Origin: Labilithrix sp.
Lineage (GTDB): Bacteria; Myxococcota_A; Polyangia; Polyangiales; Polyangiaceae
Direction of reading: 5' to 3'
DNA: 46,129 nucleotides
Assembly (NCBI GenBank): GCA_019637195.1
Contig: JAHBWA010000063.1
Location: forward strand, 1 to 46,129
Below are positions 44,765 to 46,129 of this stretch, piece by piece (positions within the stretch are counted from its first letter, which is position 1; each line of letters opens with the position of its first letter). The translations under genes were made by a program, and so were the position numbers. The notes beneath the pieces are model-generated. The model ran no database searches, was not told the DNA's origin, and worked only from the letters and a program-made list of their open reading frames with translations.

Positions 44765-45540
44765 CGGCCGGCGGCGCCGAGCAGCCCGTCGCGATCCGCG
44801 GCGCGGACGTCCGCGTGCAGCGCGGCGAAAAGACCATCCTCCGCGGCGTCACGCTGAGCGCGCGGAGCGGCGAGGTCCTCGGAGTGCTCGGCCCCTCGGG
44901 CGCCGGCAAGTCGACGCTCTTCCAGTCGCTGGTCGGGGAGATCGCCGTCTCGGGCGGCCGGATCGAGCTCCTCGGCGAGGACGTCACCGAGCTGCCGCTC
45001 TGGGCGCGCGCACGGCGCGGCCTCTCCTACGTCCCGCAGACGCCGAGCGTCCTCTGGGACCTCACCGTCCGCGACAACCTCGCGACGTACCACCGCGTCG
45101 TCCACGGTCGTGCCACCGCCTCCGCCGTGAGCGTAGCCGTCGCGCGGCTCGCGGAGCGCGTCGCCCTCGACGACCGGCTCGACGTCCGCGCCGGCGAGCT
45201 GTCCGGCGGCGAGCGCCGGCGCCTCGAGCTCGCGCGCGCGCTCACCCGTCCGCCGCGGGTCCTCGTCTGCGACGAGCCGTTCGCCGGGGTCGATCCGCAG
45301 CAAGCCAGCCGACTCGGCGACATGCTCCGAGCGCTCGCGCGCGACGACGGCGTCTGCGTGGTGCTCGCCGACCACCACGTCGAAGAGGCGCTCCGGGTGT
45401 GTACACGTGCAGTGCTGCTGCTCGACGGCGAGGTCGCGGCGGAGGCGGAGCCGTCCGCGTTCCGCGAGCATCCGCTCGTCGTCGGACGCTACCTCGGGAG
45501 CTGGGCCCGCACGATCCCGCCTCCACCTCCCCAGCCCTGA
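44761..45540 (+). CDS. lptB: LptB-like ABC transporter ATPase
   Basis: 259 residues from a GTG overlapping the lptA stop (GTGA). The ABC motifs are complete: Walker A LGPSGAGKSTLF, Q-loop SYVPQTPSV, signature GELSGGERRRLELARAL, Walker B VLVCDEPFAGVDP and the H-loop in VVLADHHVEEAL. LptB energises extraction of LPS from the inner membrane and works as a dimer with LptFG. The Q-loop wording and the small size fit LptB, and the operon context supports it. A Pro-rich tail (PPPPPQP) ends the protein. No permease gene is adjacent. Confidence 0.88.
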   Translation: MTAGGAEQPVAIRGADVRVQRGEKTILRGVTLSARSGEVLGVLGPSGAGKSTLFQSLVGEIAVSGGRIELLGEDVTELPLWARARRGLSYVPQTPSVLWDLTVRDNLATYHRVVHGRATASAVSVAVARLAERVALDDRLDVRAGELSGGERRRLELARALTRPPRVLVCDEPFAGVDPQQASRLGDMLRALARDDGVCVVLADHHVEEALRVCTRAVLLLDGEVAAEAEPSAFREHPLVVGRYLGSWARTIPPPPPQP

Positions 45541-45721
45541 GCTCCCCCGGAGCGCGACGCGAGGCGCTCTCACGAGGGTGATCCGCATCCAGGCGATCCA
45601 CGCCTGCGCGGGGGGTGATCTCGACAGACACGCGCGCGCCGTCCGCAAAGTGGCCGATATCCCACATCCACCGCACGGCACACCGGCTGCAGCAAGACGG
45701 ACCGGAAGGATGGGTACCGTC

Positions 45722-46129
45722 ATGCTGCCGCTACGACTTCACGAAGCTCCCGCGCCCCGGTTGGTCATCGCCGCGAACGCCGAGTGGTTCCAGATCCGTG
45801 GACGCGCGCCGATCGTCCTCGAGACGCGCGTGCCGCTCCGCCGCCTCCTGCTGGCGCTGGGCGAGCTCAGGCTCCACTCGCCGAGCGCCGTTCTCCCGGT
45901 CACGGCCGCCTTTGAAGCCGGGTGGCCCGGCGAGCGCGCGAGCCCGACGGCGGCGGCGATGCGTGTGTACACCGCCGTTCACTCGCTCCGCCGTCTCGGG
46001 CTCCGGGGCCTCCTCGTCCGACGACGCCGCGGCTACGTCCTCGACATCGACGTGGAGCTGGCCGCGCCGCAGAGCCAGTTCCCCCGCGCGCTCGAGCCCG
46101 CCGAGGAGCGCGAGGACATGGCCCACTCG
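45722..46129 (+). CDS. Winged-helix transcriptional regulator, 3' part outside window
   Basis: 136 residues are seen, open to the window edge. The first 50 residues form a strand-rich start (LVIAANAEWFQIRGRAPIVL) with ETRVPLRRLLLALGE. Then FEAGWPGERASPTAAAMRVY, TAVHSLRRLGLRGLLVRRRR and GYVLD give the OmpR/PhoB-type winged-helix pattern (recognition helix RVYTAVHSLRRLGL, wing GYVLD). This type of small regulator, with GWPGERA and no receiver domain in view, is common in Polyangiales. The ATG at 45722 has an in-frame ATG at 45710 before it, directly after GGAAGG; either may be used. The gap of 169-181 bp before it shows no gene. Confidence 0.72.
   Translation, partial: MLPLRLHEAPAPRLVIAANAEWFQIRGRAPIVLETRVPLRRLLLALGELRLHSPSAVLPVTAAFEAGWPGERASPTAAAMRVYTAVHSLRRLGLRGLLVRRRRGYVLDIDVELAAPQSQFPRALEPAEEREDMAHS

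Overview
The window is about 70% G+C, densely packed, and reads as chromosomal DNA of a Myxococcota bacterium, most likely of the Polyangiales type. The evidence is a C-terminal MYXO-CTERM-type sorting tail (6736-8355), many lipoproteins with Asp/Cys/Pro-rich tails, a Ser/Thr kinase with extra domains, a cysteine-rich repeat protein, and an ImuA-ImuB-DnaE2 mutagenesis cassette. I see no rRNA, tRNA, CRISPR array, prophage or complete insertion sequence.

Layout. 1-2044: a partial FHA-domain gene facing left, then three small genes facing right. 2256-5692: a secreted cupredoxin translationally coupled to a large secreted serine esterase. 5695-8355: an RluB-type pseudouridine synthase and a PHP-domain surface protein, divergent from a very short shared promoter. 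8438-9981: two coupled paralogous lipoproteins with calcium-binding-like DxDxDG repeats. 10434-12590: a ribbon-helix-helix regulator and LepA. 12838-18550: a SUKH/propeller protein, then a row of an active M16 protease, an inactive M16 partner and a 2-hydroxyacid dehydrogenase. 18551-19694: a decayed junction holding a frameshifted cysteine-rich lipoprotein gene. 19807-27843, all leftward: biotin carboxylase, then DnaE2, ImuB and ImuA behind a LexA-like operator. 28007-28888: LarE. 28890-32533: an accessory stretch with a truncated nucleotidyltransferase beside its partner, three small lipoprotein genes, fragments of an immunity-like protein and a transposase, and a low-G+C gene. 32598-37970: a delta-60 propeller lipoprotein, a redoxin-like lipoprotein without its cysteine motif coupled to a glycine-rich repeat lipoprotein, and an M48-like lipoprotein. 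38128-46129: a kinase divergent from an NFACT protein, a TPR-dynamin-like GTPase, LptA-like and LptB-like genes, and a partial winged-helix regulator.

Working together. The clearest functional unit is imuA-imuB-dnaE2 (SOS-induced translesion synthesis). LptA-LptB (LPS transport) and the M16 pair are the other units whose partnership follows from overlap. Many genes here lack a Shine-Dalgarno sequence and instead carry a TAnnnT box about 6-7 nt before the start codon, which suggests frequent leaderless transcription.

The observations most worth following are a palindromic element plus two minisatellites inserted in frame in dnaE2, the repeated leaderless-promoter signature, the symmetric -10 box at 6724-6730, and the cysteine-less redoxin coupled to the glycine-rich protein.
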